A DNA stretch of 64,000 bases from Meiothermus granaticius NBRC 107808 (GCF_003574355.1 NZ_QWLB01000001.1:1-64000), one strand, 5' to 3'; counted from the first letter of the stretch, positions 48,200 to 57,162 are shown. Notes: generated by a model not told the origin, from the letters alone. A program made the numbers and translations.

Positions 48200-49396
48200 A
48201 TGGAGAGCCTTGGGCACTACCTCTTGCGAGACCGTATCGCCCTGCTGGGGCAGCCCTCTTTGGCTCAGACCCCGGCGCTTTCCCAGCCTGCGGGGGCGCC
48301 GCTCGAGGTTTTCGAAGGACAGGATGTTCGTACCGGCATCTCGGTGGTGGTGTTCAAACCCATGCCGGGCACCCCGCCCGAGCTACACATCTCAGCGACG
48401 CTGCCCTGGACGCAGGCCGAGGGAAGTGCTTGGGTGAACGAGGTTCCGGTGGGCGCGGTGCAGGCTTCTTGGCTGGCCGGGCGGGTTGAACCGGCCCGCC
48501 TCCTGCACTGGACGCGCCAACTGCTGGAGGCAATCCACACCTGCCAGGCCCAGAAGGTGCCGGTGGGCTGGATCATGCCTGAGTTGGTTTGGGCTCGAGG
48601 CAGCAAGGTTTGGCTGGCGGGGGTAGGGGTGCCGGCCCCGGAGCAGGCTTGGGATTATGCTGGTCTGCTCCACACCCTGCGCGCCCTGGCCGGGGACGCC
48701 TACCCCGCCTTGCCCTGGCGCGAGCCGTTGGAGGCCTTTCTGACCGGGGGGATGGAGTATGCCGCTCTATTGGAGCGGCTCGAGGCGATCACCCCTGAGC
48801 CCGCGCCTGTGCCTCTGGACCCCTCGGCTTCCGAGCCCCCCCAGGAGACCAATCCAGCGCAGCCAGGTCCGGCTGAGCCCCCCGTGCAGGAGGCGGCGCC
48901 CCCACCCCCAGTGAGCAAAAGCCTCAAGGTTCAGATTGGTCAGGAGGAACCGACGCCTGCCGAACCGATCCCTGCACCCAAGCGCATTCGCATAGAGGAG
49001 AGCTTGAACCCGCCCTTTGAGGTCATCGAGCCCCCAGGCCAGCCCCGGGGGGGGCGCAGGGCCTGGTGGATGCTGTGGATTCTGGCAGGGCTGGTGTTCA
49101 TCCTGGCGGGAGGGTATTACCTTTTGCGGCCCCAGCCCACCCAACCCCCAGCGCCCAGCGGCTATGTGGTCGAGTTCCGGTTGCAGCCTCCAGGCCCTAA
49201 GGCCAGCATCGAGGTGCTCGAGGTGCCGGAGGGGTCTAAAATTCCGCTTAACACCGTGCTGGCCGAGGTTCCCGGCCAGGTTAGGTTTGATGTCGGGGGG
49301 ATCTACCGCATCCGGGTACGGGTACAGGGGCGGGCTCCCGTGGACTCGATCATCTCGGTGCCCAATCCGGCTGGGGTGAACATCAACCTGCGCTGA
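48200..49396 (+). CDS. Pseudokinase-like membrane protein with PEGA-like tail
   Basis: A 398-residue protein of unassigned function. The first 200 residues follow the outline of a Ser/Thr kinase: an N-lobe-like segment (LGHYLLRDRIALLG...ISVVVFKPM), then QLLEAIHTCQAQKVPVGWIM in the place of the H-x-D helix and loop. The catalytic HRD and DFG residues are absent, so it would be a pseudokinase. A Pro/Glu-rich linker (about 205-285), one membrane helix (WWMLWILAGLVFILAGGYYLL) and a beta-rich C-terminal domain with a PEGA-like look follow. TATACT lies 7 nt before the ATG, so it is probably leaderless. The kinase comparison is from pattern only. Confidence 0.65.
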   Translation: MESLGHYLLRDRIALLGQPSLAQTPALSQPAGAPLEVFEGQDVRTGISVVVFKPMPGTPPELHISATLPWTQAEGSAWVNEVPVGAVQASWLAGRVEPARLLHWTRQLLEAIHTCQAQKVPVGWIMPELVWARGSKVWLAGVGVPAPEQAWDYAGLLHTLRALAGDAYPALPWREPLEAFLTGGMEYAALLERLEAITPEPAPVPLDPSASEPPQETNPAQPGPAEPPVQEAAPPPPVSKSLKVQIGQEEPTPAEPIPAPKRIRIEESLNPPFEVIEPPGQPRGGRRAWWMLWILAGLVFILAGGYYLLRPQPTQPPAPSGYVVEFRLQPPGPKASIEVLEVPEGSKIPLNTVLAEVPGQVRFDVGGIYRIRVRVQGRAPVDSIISVPNPAGVNINLR

Positions 49397-49447
49397 GCTG
49401 CCTCTGGGCGGTTACCGGCTTGGCGGTATTGCGATAAGCTGCTCTCC

Positions 49448-50977
49448 ATGAGTGTGGTGATCCTCGATTTCGGTTCGCAGTACACCCGCCTGATTGCCCG
49501 GCGCATTCGTGAGCTGCGGGCCTACTCGGTGATTTTGCCTGGGACGGCCAGTTTGGAGCGGATTAAGGCCGAAAACCCCCAGGCCATTATCCTTTCCGGG
49601 GGCCCGGCCAGTGTCTTTGATCCGCACAGCCCTCGACCCGCAGCGGCGGTGCTCGAGCAGCCCCTGCCCACTTTGGGGATCTGCTACGGCATGCAACTTA
49701 TGGCCCAGACCTTGGGTGGCAAGGTCGAGCGGGCAGGACGGCGCGAGTACGGCAAGGCGGTGCTCACCCAGCACAGCGGACCGCTTTTTGCGGGTCTCGA
49801 GGGAGAGCTACAGATGTGGATGAGCCACTCCGATGCCGTTACCGAGCTGCCCCCAGGCTGGAGGGTTATCGCCCAGACCGAGGAGAATCCGGTAGCGGGC
49901 ATCGCCTCCCCAGATGGCCGAACCTTTGGGGTGCAGTTTCATCCGGAGGTGGTGCATAGCCCCAAGGGAATGCAGGTTTTGGAGAACTTTCTCGAGCTGG
50001 CCGGGGTGGCTCGAGACTGGACGCCGGAGCACACCCTGGAGACCCTCCTGGCGGATGTTCGGGCCAAGGTGGGGAATGATAAGGTCATGCTGGCGGTCTC
50101 GGGCGGGGTAGATTCCTCGACCTTGGCCTTGCTGCTGGCCAGAGCGGTTGGCGACAAGCTCACCGCAGTGTTTGTAGACCACGGGCTTCTCCGCCTAAAC
50201 GAACGGCGGGAGGTGGAAGCGGCGCTGCGCCCGCTGGGAGACAAAAACCTGCGCGTAGTGGACGCTGCTCAGGAGTTTTTGAGTGCCCTCCGGGGGGTTA
50301 CCGACCCCGAACAAAAGCGCAAGATCGTAGGCCGCGAGTTCATCCGGGTATTTGAGCGGGAGGCTCGAGCGCTTTCCGAACAGGGCTACCGCTGGCTGGC
50401 CCAGGGCACGCTCTACCCTGACGTGATCGAGTCGGCCGGCAGCGGTGAAGGCTCGGCAAACATTAAGAGCCACCACAACGTGGGGGGATTGCCGGAAGAT
50501 CTAAAATTCGAGCTCCTGGAGCCCTTTCGCTACCTGTTCAAGGACGAGGTGCGGGAGCTGGCCTTGCTCCTGGGCCTGCCTGAGCCGATCCGCATGCGCC
50601 ACCCGTTTCCAGGTCCTGGGCTTTCGATTCGCATTTTGGGTGAGGTCACCCCTGAGAAGCTTGATATCTTGCGCCGGGCGGATGATATTTTTATCTCTTC
50701 CCTACGAGACTGGAACCTCTACGATACGGTTTCCCAGGCCCTGGCGGTGCTCACCCCCCTGCAGAGCGTGGGGGTGATTGGGGATGAGCGCAGTTACGGC
50801 TATGTGCTGGGGCTGCGGGCGGTGAGCACGGTGGATTTCATGACTGCGGACTGGGCGCGGTTGCCGCTGGATTTTTTGGATGAGGTGGCCCGCAAGATTA
50901 CTCGACAGGTGCCCGAGATTGGGCGGGTGGTCTACGACATCACCAGCAAGCCACCGGCGACGATTGAGTGGGAGTAG
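49448..50977 (+). CDS. guaA: GMP synthase (glutamine-hydrolysing)
   Basis: A 509-residue enzyme that converts XMP to GMP. The N-terminal class I glutamine amidotransferase has Cys79 (LGICYGMQ) and His-Glu in [12 protein letters not shown]. The ATP-PPase domain has the P-loop [10 protein letters not shown], and the C-terminal dimerisation domain ends [15 protein letters not shown] lies 7 nt before the ATG (leaderless). A symmetrical terminator follows. Confidence 0.97.
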   Translation: MSVVILDFGSQYTRLIARRIRELRAYSVILPGTASLERIKAENPQAIILSGGPASVFDPHSPRPAAAVLEQPLPTLGICYGMQLMAQTLGGKVERAGRREYGKAVLTQHSGPLFAGLEGELQMWMSHSDAVTELPPGWRVIAQTEENPVAGIASPDGRTFGVQFHPEVVHSPKGMQVLENFLELAGVARDWTPEHTLETLLADVRAKVGNDKVMLAVSGGVDSSTLALLLARAVGDKLTAVFVDHGLLRLNERREVEAALRPLGDKNLRVVDAAQEFLSALRGVTDPEQKRKIVGREFIRVFEREARALSEQGYRWLAQGTLYPDVIESAGSGEGSANIKSHHNVGGLPEDLKFELLEPFRYLFKDEVRELALLLGLPEPIRMRHPFPGPGLSIRILGEVTPEKLDILRRADDIFISSLRDWNLYDTVSQALAVLTPLQSVGVIGDERSYGYVLGLRAVSTVDFMTADWARLPLDFLDEVARKITRQVPEIGRVVYDITSKPPATIEWE

Positions 50978-50997
50978 AAGAAGGGCACGATATAGAA

Positions 50998-51027
50998 AAG
51001 GAAGAGCCCCTCGAGGGGCTCTTCCTT
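50998..51027. terminator. Perfectly symmetrical bidirectional terminator
   Basis: A 30-nt perfect palindrome centred on TCGA, with arms GAAGAGCCCC and GGGGCTCTTC. AA and TT at its ends give a run in either direction. It lies between guaA and the convergent SLH porin and can end both transcripts. Confidence 0.85.
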
Positions 51028-51049
51028 ACCAATGCCTACCCAGCGTAGC

Positions 51050-52327
51050 TTAGAAATTGAGCTTCAAACCGGCCTTGGCCCCGATGCTGAAGCTTTGTCC
51101 AGCCCCAAAGCCGGGGGTGGCCTCCACGAACAGTCCGACCGGGCCGAGGAAGTTCAGATCCACGCCCACCAGACCGGTGCCGAAGGTGTTGGACAGGATA
51201 TCGGGGGCCGAGACATTGAAGGTGGCGCCCAGACCTAAGTAGGGGTTGAAGGTTCCACCGGGGTTGAAGTCCTTGGTCAAGAAGGCCTGAACCAGCAGCG
51301 GGTTGGCCAGGGTGCTGCCGTCGCTCAGGGTGACCGTGCCCAGGCCATAGTCCACCCCTGCGCGCAAGCCCAAGCCCAGCAGCAGGCTCCGCACCCCGAT
51401 CAAGCCACCCACGCTGGTGTTGTTGCCGCTAAAGAGATCCCCGCTACCCGCCAGGTTCAGCACCGAGAAACCGGCGCCTACGTAGAGGTTCCGTGCACGT
51501 GGAGCCGGGGGGGTCACAGGGGGTACCGGCTGAATTTCAGGCGTGGGTTGGGGTTGCGGCTGGGGTTGAGGGGGAGGGGGTAGGGTGGCCTGCTGGCTCT
51601 GAAGGGTATTGACCTGATTTTGCAGGGCCTTAACCTGATCTTCCAGCGCGCTGATACGGGCCGCATCGGCGCTGCTAGTGGAGGGCTGCTGGTTGGAGAG
51701 CGTGGTGACCTTCTGCTCGAGCTCGGTTACCCGCGCGGTCAGGGCCGTCACATCTGGGGCAGGTCCGGCAGGAGCGCTCTGCAGCTGCTTAACCTGCTCC
51801 TCCAGGGCCTGTACCCGAGGGGCCAGGTCGGCGTTGGCTTGCCCCTGCGGGGTAGCGCTCATGGTCTTGACTTGCTCCTCTAGGGCAGCCACCCGGGTCT
51901 CCAGGGCTGCGCTCTGCTGGCTCAACTCGCTGGCCCGCTTGACATCGGCCTCGAGCTGGGCCAGACGGGCGGCTTGGTCCTGGGTGGTTTTCTCGAGGGC
52001 CGCCATCCGAGCGGTGAGATCGTTGATCTGGTTAGCTACCTCGGCGGTTCCCGACTGCACCGTACCATTGGAGGGCAGCTTGCCGTTTTGGAGCAGGCGG
52101 TAGAAGATCAGTGCCGCTTGGTAGCGGGTGAGGTTCTGGTTACCCCGGAAGGTGCCGTCGGGGAAGCCCTGAATTAGCCCCTGCTGGGCGATATACTCCA
52201 CGGCCTCCCGTGCCCAGTGGCCTGCGGGCACGTCCTTGAAGGTAGGGGTGGCGGACTGTGCGCTGGCTGCGGCCCCCAATAGAGCAGCCGAGACCAGAGC
52301 GATCGCGAATGGACGACTTCTGTACAT
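51050..52327 (-). CDS. SLH-domain outer-membrane porin
   Basis: A 425-residue envelope protein of the type that ties the outer membrane to the cell wall in Thermus and Deinococcus. A signal peptide (cut near AASAQS) is followed by a single SLH domain (FKDVPAGHWAREAVEYIAQQ; GFPDGTFRGNQNLTRYQAAL). A long coiled coil spans about 90-250 with VAALEEQVKTM-like heptads. A Pro/Gln linker (QPQPQPQPTPE) and a C-terminal beta-barrel of about 150 residues follow, ending LKLNF with the usual terminal Phe. AAGGAGG precedes the ATG. The SLH domain probably binds pyruvylated cell-wall polymer. Confidence 0.88.
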   Translation of the reverse strand: MYRSRPFAIALVSAALLGAAASAQSATPTFKDVPAGHWAREAVEYIAQQGLIQGFPDGTFRGNQNLTRYQAALIFYRLLQNGKLPSNGTVQSGTAEVANQINDLTARMAALEKTTQDQAARLAQLEADVKRASELSQQSAALETRVAALEEQVKTMSATPQGQANADLAPRVQALEEQVKQLQSAPAGPAPDVTALTARVTELEQKVTTLSNQQPSTSSADAARISALEDQVKALQNQVNTLQSQQATLPPPPQPQPQPQPTPEIQPVPPVTPPAPRARNLYVGAGFSVLNLAGSGDLFSGNNTSVGGLIGVRSLLLGLGLRAGVDYGLGTVTLSDGSTLANPLLVQAFLTKDFNPGGTFNPYLGLGATFNVSAPDILSNTFGTGLVGVDLNFLGPVGLFVEATPGFGAGQSFSIGAKAGLKLNF

Positions 52328-52537
52328 GCTCGCCTCCTTGCTGAGCTGAGCCTGATCTCACGGGCCTACCCAGTTGGCCTGACCCGGACATCCGCTCTGC
52401 CCCTCACGGTACGGAGGCTTTGTGACTTCAACCTGAGCCAAACGCTAACTTCACTTGTGCGGCTTATCACGTATTTCATGTGAAGGTGGAGGCTGCACTG
52501 ATTCCATGCCCTTTTTATCGGGCTAAAGGGCTGTGAA

Positions 52538-53128
52538 TCACTCAAACCTCACGCCGTCGCAGGTGGTCACCTGGCCCAAGTACAAGAACGTCACCTGCCT
52601 CAGGGTGCTTTCCTGGTCGAAGGGGGTGAGGGCTGAGGTGCCATCTTCCGGCAGCACCACCTTGTACCAGCGCAAGGCCGCGCTGCCCGCGGTGTGCAGC
52701 ACGCAGATATTGGCCACAGTACCCACGATCACCACATGCTGGATACCCCATAGGTGCAGCAGGTGCTCGAGCGGCGTGCCGTAAAACCCGTCATAACGGA
52801 CTTTTTGCAGCACAGTGTCCTCAGGCCGGGGTTTGAGCGGGGCGATGATCTGCGCGCCCCAGGTGCCCTGAACCGCGTGCCGGGGCCAGATGGTAAATTC
52901 GGGGTCACCCTCGGGGTGCCAGTCCTGGGTGTAGACAATTTTCACGCCCGCAACCCTGGCCCGCTCGAGCAGCCTCTGGATGTTGGCTACGGTAGCAGGG
53001 GCCTCCGGCACAAACAGGGCTCCCTCAGGCTCCACGAAGTCGTTTTGCATATCCACCACAATGACCGCGGTCTCCTGGGCCGGTAGCCTGATCTCGCTCT
53101 GGCGAGGGATTTCGGGGATCTCGAGCAT
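52538..53128 (-). CDS. Isochorismatase-family cysteine hydrolase (nicotinamidase-like)
   Basis: A 196-residue hydrolase with the family's Asp26 (VVDMQNDF), Lys109 (LQKVRYDGFYGTPLE) and Cys142 (GTVANICVLHTA) triad. The layout is closest to nicotinamidase/pyrazinamidase-like members, which would deamidate nicotinamide in NAD salvage. The substrate is not proven. TAAACT lies 6 nt before the ATG (leaderless). A 16-nt palindrome occupies the promoter spacer and may be an operator. Confidence 0.85.
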   Translation of the reverse strand: MLEIPEIPRQSEIRLPAQETAVIVVDMQNDFVEPEGALFVPEAPATVANIQRLLERARVAGVKIVYTQDWHPEGDPEFTIWPRHAVQGTWGAQIIAPLKPRPEDTVLQKVRYDGFYGTPLEHLLHLWGIQHVVIVGTVANICVLHTAGSAALRWYKVVLPEDGTSALTPFDQESTLRQVTFLYLGQVTTCDGVRFE

Positions 53129-53141
53129 GGGTTTAGTTTAA

Positions 53142-53157
53142 CCGGTCAAATGACCGG
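53142..53157 (-). promoter_or_regulatory. Operator-like palindrome in the hydrolase promoter
   Basis: CCGGTCA and TGACCGG are perfect inverted arms around AA. They lie just upstream of the -10 box TAAACT (53135-53140), in the spacer where a repressor would block RNA polymerase. Confidence 0.5.
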
Positions 53158-53185
53158 GGTTCTACGCGCGGGTGTCCTAAAGTAG

Positions 53186-53285
53186 AGGGGTAGAAGCCGG
53201 GCGCACTGATACCTTGATGCCCTTTCCTCCCCGGCCTCTACCCCTCCGATGCCGCCGCGCCTCCCCGGTGGCATCTTGTTTTTGA
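53186..53285 (+). ncRNA. Candidate small RNA with its own terminator
   Basis: Between two divergent genes, the plus strand holds a long hairpin: 17-nt arms 53186-53202 and 53231-53247, with one mismatch and a 28-nt loop. An intrinsic terminator follows: GATGCCGCCG at 53249-53258 with CGGTGGCATC at 53267-53276, then TTGTTTTTG. A TAAAGT hexamer at 53179-53184 could be a -10 box. No plus-strand gene precedes it, so a terminator here implies a short independent transcript of about 100 nt. Confidence 0.5.
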
Positions 53286-53325
53286 ACACGGGTTTGGGCA
53301 AGGCCAGGTCGGTACACTGGAGGGC

Positions 53326-53904
53326 GTGATTACCTCTCTCGAGCATGCCCCCGCCGCAGGTGAGGTGGGTCAGCTACAGCGTCTGAAGGTGGCCGGAATT
53401 CCGGTTGTGGAAACCACGGTTTTGATGGGTCTCGAAGTGGAGTTTTATCAGCTGGGCAATCTGGCCGAGCAGCTCCGGCGCACCTTTGCAGGGGTGTTCG
53501 GGGCACGGCTTGACGAGGAGAAGCTCGAGGCTGCCAGCGCCCAGGCGGAGCGCCTCTTGCGGGAATCCTACCTGCTCCCCGAGCGCTCCGAAGAGGTGAA
53601 AGCCGCCCTTCCTGGCGGAAGCCTGCTGGTGCGCTACGCGGGGGAGGCCCCCTTCAGCCTCGAGCCCGGTCCGCAGGAAGCCCTGTGGGCCCTCAAACGC
53701 TTGTGGGCCAGTCGCTGGCAGGTGGATGCAGTGCTGGAGCGGGCCCCGGAACTGGCCCCACCTGAGGTGCCGAGCCTGATCCAGGCGGTCCAAGGTTCCC
53801 TCGAGCTGGACCCCATCCTCTCCCAGCAAGCCTCGCAGGTTTTAGGCGCAGCGGTGCGGATCTGGAGCAGCAGTGGACGGGCGGTGTGGGTGGCCGTGTC
53901 CTGA
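53326..53904 (+). CDS. PEP-synthase N-domain-like small protein
   Basis: A 192-residue protein that loosely follows the N-terminal ATP-binding part of phosphoenolpyruvate synthase / pyruvate phosphate dikinase. KVAGIPVVETTVLMG is like the start motif (L..AG.PVP.G.vv). SLLVRYAGEAP sits where VRSSATAED is found. QEALWALKRLWASRWQVDAV matches the lav..cWaS.w...a helix, and PSLIQAVQGSLELDP the vvvQrMv....DP strand. It lacks the phosphohistidine and PEP domains and most ATP-binding residues. TACACT lies 7 nt before the GTG start. The resemblance is by pattern and the function is unknown. Confidence 0.55.
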   Translation: MITSLEHAPAAGEVGQLQRLKVAGIPVVETTVLMGLEVEFYQLGNLAEQLRRTFAGVFGARLDEEKLEAASAQAERLLRESYLLPERSEEVKAALPGGSLLVRYAGEAPFSLEPGPQEALWALKRLWASRWQVDAVLERAPELAPPEVPSLIQAVQGSLELDPILSQQASQVLGAAVRIWSSSGRAVWVAVS

Positions 53905-53905
53905 T

Positions 53906-54889
53906 TTAGGGCAGGTGCAGCTCGAGGTAAACCCTGTAGGCCCCCACCGGGGCCAACGAAAGGTCGAAGCCCAGCCCGCTGGACTGTAACCCCGCGCTAA
54001 GCCGGAGCAGTAGTTTCTTGGGCTGCGCCAGCCAGTCCAAGAAGGGGAGGGTGTCTCCGGTGACGGGATCTAGGCTGCCCCACAGGTTCCAGTCGGGATT
54101 CCACCACAGCAGAAGCCCCCAGCGGCTTGTGTCCAGAGTCTGGAGTAGGTTTTGCACGGCGGGATTGTTTTCCTCGGGCAGTAGCCGTCCCCAACACAGG
54201 GCGTTTCCCTCTTGAGGGCAGCGCAGGCTGTAGGCCAGGGCCTGGCCTAGGGGCAGTGGCCCCTGCAGGTCGCTCCAGAAGCCTTGATCGAGTTGCCAGT
54301 AGAGGTCCCCATCCCCCCACGCCACCCCTATCCTGGGGATGAGGGCCGCTCCTGCCTCTCCCACCTCGAGAAACCCCCCCGCCCGCACCCACCCCGTCTG
54401 TATCCCCAGAAACCCCCGCCCTCCAGCCAGCCCAGACCTGGGCAGGTAGGCTACCTCCGCCCGCCAACCCTCGAGCAGGCGGTAGCGGGCAAAGAGGCCC
54501 CAGTCACCGTTGTATCCCATCAGGGTCTGGCTCCAAGGGCCGCTGTAATCGGTGCGCTTACCCAAGGAAAGCCACAGGGGGCCGAACTCTGCGGTGGCGG
54601 CGGCCTCGAGCAGGTCGGCTTGGAGGGTGGAGTCTACCCACAGCGCAGGCTGGAGCTCGAGCGCAAACTCGGGGAATGCGGTGTGAACCCCCAGCTTTAC
54701 CCCAAACGACAGCCGTCCTTCCGCCGGGCTCCCATTCACCTGGTTCAGCCCCCACCGGAGCACGACTTCGGGGCGCAGACACACCGGCTCGACAGACCCT
54801 TGGGCACACCCAGCTACGGAGAAGTTTTGGGCTAAGGCCAGGGAACCAAGGGCCAGTAGGAGGAATCCGTAGCGGAGGGCGGGCTGCAT
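53906..54889 (-). CDS. Putative outer-membrane protein
   Basis: A 327-residue protein. The signal peptide (MQPALRYGFLLLALGSLALAQ) is followed by strand-rich, Gly- and Trp-rich sequence (WGLFARYRLLEGWRAEVAYL; LLLRLSAGLQSSGLGFDLSL) typical of a beta-barrel, though the last residues are LELHLP rather than an aromatic. AAGGGG before ATG 54889 sets the start over 54901. It is convergent with the PEP-synthase-like gene, 1 nt apart. No family recognised. Confidence 0.65.
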   Translation of the reverse strand: MQPALRYGFLLLALGSLALAQNFSVAGCAQGSVEPVCLRPEVVLRWGLNQVNGSPAEGRLSFGVKLGVHTAFPEFALELQPALWVDSTLQADLLEAAATAEFGPLWLSLGKRTDYSGPWSQTLMGYNGDWGLFARYRLLEGWRAEVAYLPRSGLAGGRGFLGIQTGWVRAGGFLEVGEAGAALIPRIGVAWGDGDLYWQLDQGFWSDLQGPLPLGQALAYSLRCPQEGNALCWGRLLPEENNPAVQNLLQTLDTSRWGLLLWWNPDWNLWGSLDPVTGDTLPFLDWLAQPKKLLLRLSAGLQSSGLGFDLSLAPVGAYRVYLELHLP

Positions 54890-55005
54890 TCCCCTTAACA
54901 TACCGCCTTGTCCGGCGGCACCCGGTGCTTTCTAGAATCGGAGCGATGTGCAGATGCCTGAGGTCTCATGACCGGGGTGGCTTACCATGCAAAAGGGGGG
55001 AGAGT

Positions 55006-55926
55006 GTGAAGCCCAAAATTACCGTATTCACCCCGAGCTACAACCGGGCCAAGCTGCTGCCACGGGTGTATGAAAGCTTGTGCCGGCAGAGCTTCAAGGA
55101 TTTCGAGTGGCTCATTGTGGACGACGGCTCCACCGACGACACCAAGGCGGTGGTGGAGCAGTGGGGGGATGCCCCATTTCCCATTCGCTATGTTTACAAA
55201 CCAAATGGCGGTAAGCACACCGCAATCAACCGAGGGGTACAGGAGGCCGAGGGGGAGTATTTCGTCATCCTCGATAGCGACGACTGGATCACAGACATCA
55301 CCTTAGAGCGCATCCTGGCCGTCTGGGACACCGTCCCTGAAAAAAGCCGCTTCGCTGAGGTGGTGGGGTTGTTCGTATACCCCAGCGGCGAATTGGTGGG
55401 CAACCGCTTCCCTAAAGATGTGTTTGACTCTGATCCCGCCGAGATCCAGACCATCCATAAGGTCTGGGGGGATAAGTTTGGCTGCCACCGTACGGAGGTG
55501 CTCCGGGAGTTTCCCTTTCCTGAGGATCTGGGCAAGTTCGTCACGGAGAATTTGGTCTGGTACCGCATTGCGCGGAAGTACAAAACCCGCTTCGTCAACG
55601 AGGTCTGGGCCTATAAAGAGTTTCAGCCCGGGGGCCTTACCGCCAACTTCCTCAAAATTCGCCTCCATTCCTCTGCGGCGACCTTGACCTACTACAGCGA
55701 GGCGGTGGCGCTGGCCCTCGAGAAGGGGTATCCGCTGGGGGTGGTGCTGCGCAACAGCATCAACTACGTGCGCTTTGCCCTACACGCGAGAAAACCAATC
55801 GGCGAGCAGCTTCGGCAGCTTAAGGCCCCGCTGTTCTGGGGTCTGGCCCTTCTGCCCGCGCTGGGGTTGTACCTCAACGATTTGCGCCAACCCCAAGAGG
55901 GCAGAATACCCCGAAGGGTTACCTGA
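55006..55926 (+). CDS. Family 2 glycosyltransferase
   Basis: A 306-residue GT2 (GT-A fold) enzyme that transfers a sugar from a nucleotide donor, probably to a surface polysaccharide. KITVFTPSYNRAKLLPRVYE is the N-terminal strand. LIVDDGSTDDT and FVILDSDDWI (the DxD region) bind the donor, and the C-terminus is hydrophobic (PLFWGLALLPALGLYL). GTG 55006 has a G-rich RBS. An alternative is ATG 54946, in frame and exactly 7 nt after TAGAAT, which would be leaderless and add 20 Cys/Arg-rich residues. The deacetylase follows after 1 nt. Confidence 0.85.
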   Translation: MKPKITVFTPSYNRAKLLPRVYESLCRQSFKDFEWLIVDDGSTDDTKAVVEQWGDAPFPIRYVYKPNGGKHTAINRGVQEAEGEYFVILDSDDWITDITLERILAVWDTVPEKSRFAEVVGLFVYPSGELVGNRFPKDVFDSDPAEIQTIHKVWGDKFGCHRTEVLREFPFPEDLGKFVTENLVWYRIARKYKTRFVNEVWAYKEFQPGGLTANFLKIRLHSSAATLTYYSEAVALALEKGYPLGVVLRNSINYVRFALHARKPIGEQLRQLKAPLFWGLALLPALGLYLNDLRQPQEGRIPRRVT

Positions 55927-55927
55927 T

Positions 55928-56893
55928 ATGGCGGGCATATTCACGATCTCCCTCGATTTCGAGCTGTACTGGGGGGTACGCGACCAACTGAGCCTGGAGG
56001 CCTACGGGGCCAACGTCCGGGGGGCTCACCAGGCGGTACCGCGGCTGCTCGAGCTCTTTGTTGAATATGGCATTCATGCCACCTGGGCCACCGTGGGGTT
56101 TTTGTTCTACGAGACCAAAGCCGCCTTGCTGGAGGACTTACCCGGCTTGCAGCCGGGCTACGCCAACCCCAAGCTGTCGCCCTATCCGGTGCTGGAAAGC
56201 CTGAGCTGCGGGGATCCGCATTACTTTGCCCCCGGCCTGGTTGCGCAAATCCAGGCCACGCCGGGACAGGAGCTCGCCAGCCACACCTTCTGCCACTACT
56301 ACGCCCTCGAGGCCGGGCAGACTGCAGAGCAGTTCCAGGCCGATCTGGAGGCGGCCCAGCGGGTGGCCCATCGGCGCTTCGGGCGGCCCTTGCACAGCCT
56401 GGTGTTCCCCCGCAACCAGGCCAACCACCTCGAGGCCCTGCAGAACGCGGGGTTCAAGACCTACCGGGGTAACCCACCGGACGGGTTGTATGGGGCCTAT
56501 ACCGAAGATCAACAAACCCCGGTCCCCAGGATTTTGCGCCTGCTCGACACCTATCTCAACCTGACCGGTCACCACACCTACCCGCTGCCCAAGCCCCAAG
56601 ATGGGCTGGTCAACCTCCCCTCGAGCCGCTTTCTGCGCCCTTACAGCCCCCGCCTGGCCTGGCTCGAGCCCCTGCGCCTATCCCGCATCGTCCGCTCGAT
56701 GGAGCAGGCGGCGCGAACCCACCAGATCTACCACCTATGGTGGCACCCGGAGAACTTTGGGGTGCACCTCGAGGAAAACCTGGCCTTCTTGAGGCGGGTA
56801 CTTGAGGGGTTCAAAGCCCTCCAATCCCGATACCAGATGCAGAGCCTGAACATGGGCGAGATCGCAGCCCAAGCCCAAGAGGCCGGGGCTTGA
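55928..56893 (+). CDS. Polysaccharide deacetylase-family protein
   Basis: A 321-residue NodB-homology protein. ISLDFELYWGVRD holds the first catalytic/metal Asp (the usual TFDD or SxDvE type). GIHATWATVGFLFYE and ELASHTFCHYYALE carry the metal-binding His pair, and YHLWWHPENFG a later His. It lacks a signal peptide. Together with the glycosyltransferase it may modify an exopolysaccharide or cell-wall sugar; the substrate is unknown. Confidence 0.85.
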   Translation: MAGIFTISLDFELYWGVRDQLSLEAYGANVRGAHQAVPRLLELFVEYGIHATWATVGFLFYETKAALLEDLPGLQPGYANPKLSPYPVLESLSCGDPHYFAPGLVAQIQATPGQELASHTFCHYYALEAGQTAEQFQADLEAAQRVAHRRFGRPLHSLVFPRNQANHLEALQNAGFKTYRGNPPDGLYGAYTEDQQTPVPRILRLLDTYLNLTGHHTYPLPKPQDGLVNLPSSRFLRPYSPRLAWLEPLRLSRIVRSMEQAARTHQIYHLWWHPENFGVHLEENLAFLRRVLEGFKALQSRYQMQSLNMGEIAAQAQEAGA

Positions 56894-56898
56894 GCCCA

Positions 56899-57162
56899 TC
56901 AATAAAAACGGCGGGGCCACTCCTCGGTCTGTACCTCGGCCTTCTGGATGATCTGGCGCAGGGCTTCGGGAGAGGTCAGGAGCGGATCGTAGATGATGTA
57001 GACCACCTCGGTGCTCGAGCTGACATAGGCGGAGATCACCCCGGTGGATTCTTGCAGCATGCGCTTGAGGCGCTCGAGGCTGTTACCGGCGGGATCTAGG
57101 TCTCGCAGCGCGACGGTCAGATGGCCGGCTTGGCTGAGCGGACGACTGAACCTCATACGCAC
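56899..57162 (-). CDS. Small hypothetical protein, HMA-like fold
   Basis: An 87-residue protein. The alternating pattern LTVALRDLDPAGNSLERLKR...GVISAYVSSSTEVVYIIYDP and ALRQIIQKAEV resembles a ferredoxin-like heavy-metal-associated domain. The CxxC metal site is missing, so a metallochaperone role is unlikely. It is convergent with the deacetylase. Function unknown. Confidence 0.6.
   Translation of the reverse strand: MRMRFSRPLSQAGHLTVALRDLDPAGNSLERLKRMLQESTGVISAYVSSSTEVVYIIYDPLLTSPEALRQIIQKAEVQTEEWPRRFY

Noticed and set aside
53186-53285. SRP (4.5S) RNA or 6S RNA
   Set aside because: The conserved SRP loop sequence is not there, and it is too short and differently folded for 6S RNA.
56899-57162. 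Heavy-metal chaperone (CopZ-like)
   Set aside because: The fold pattern is similar but the CxxC metal-binding motif is missing.
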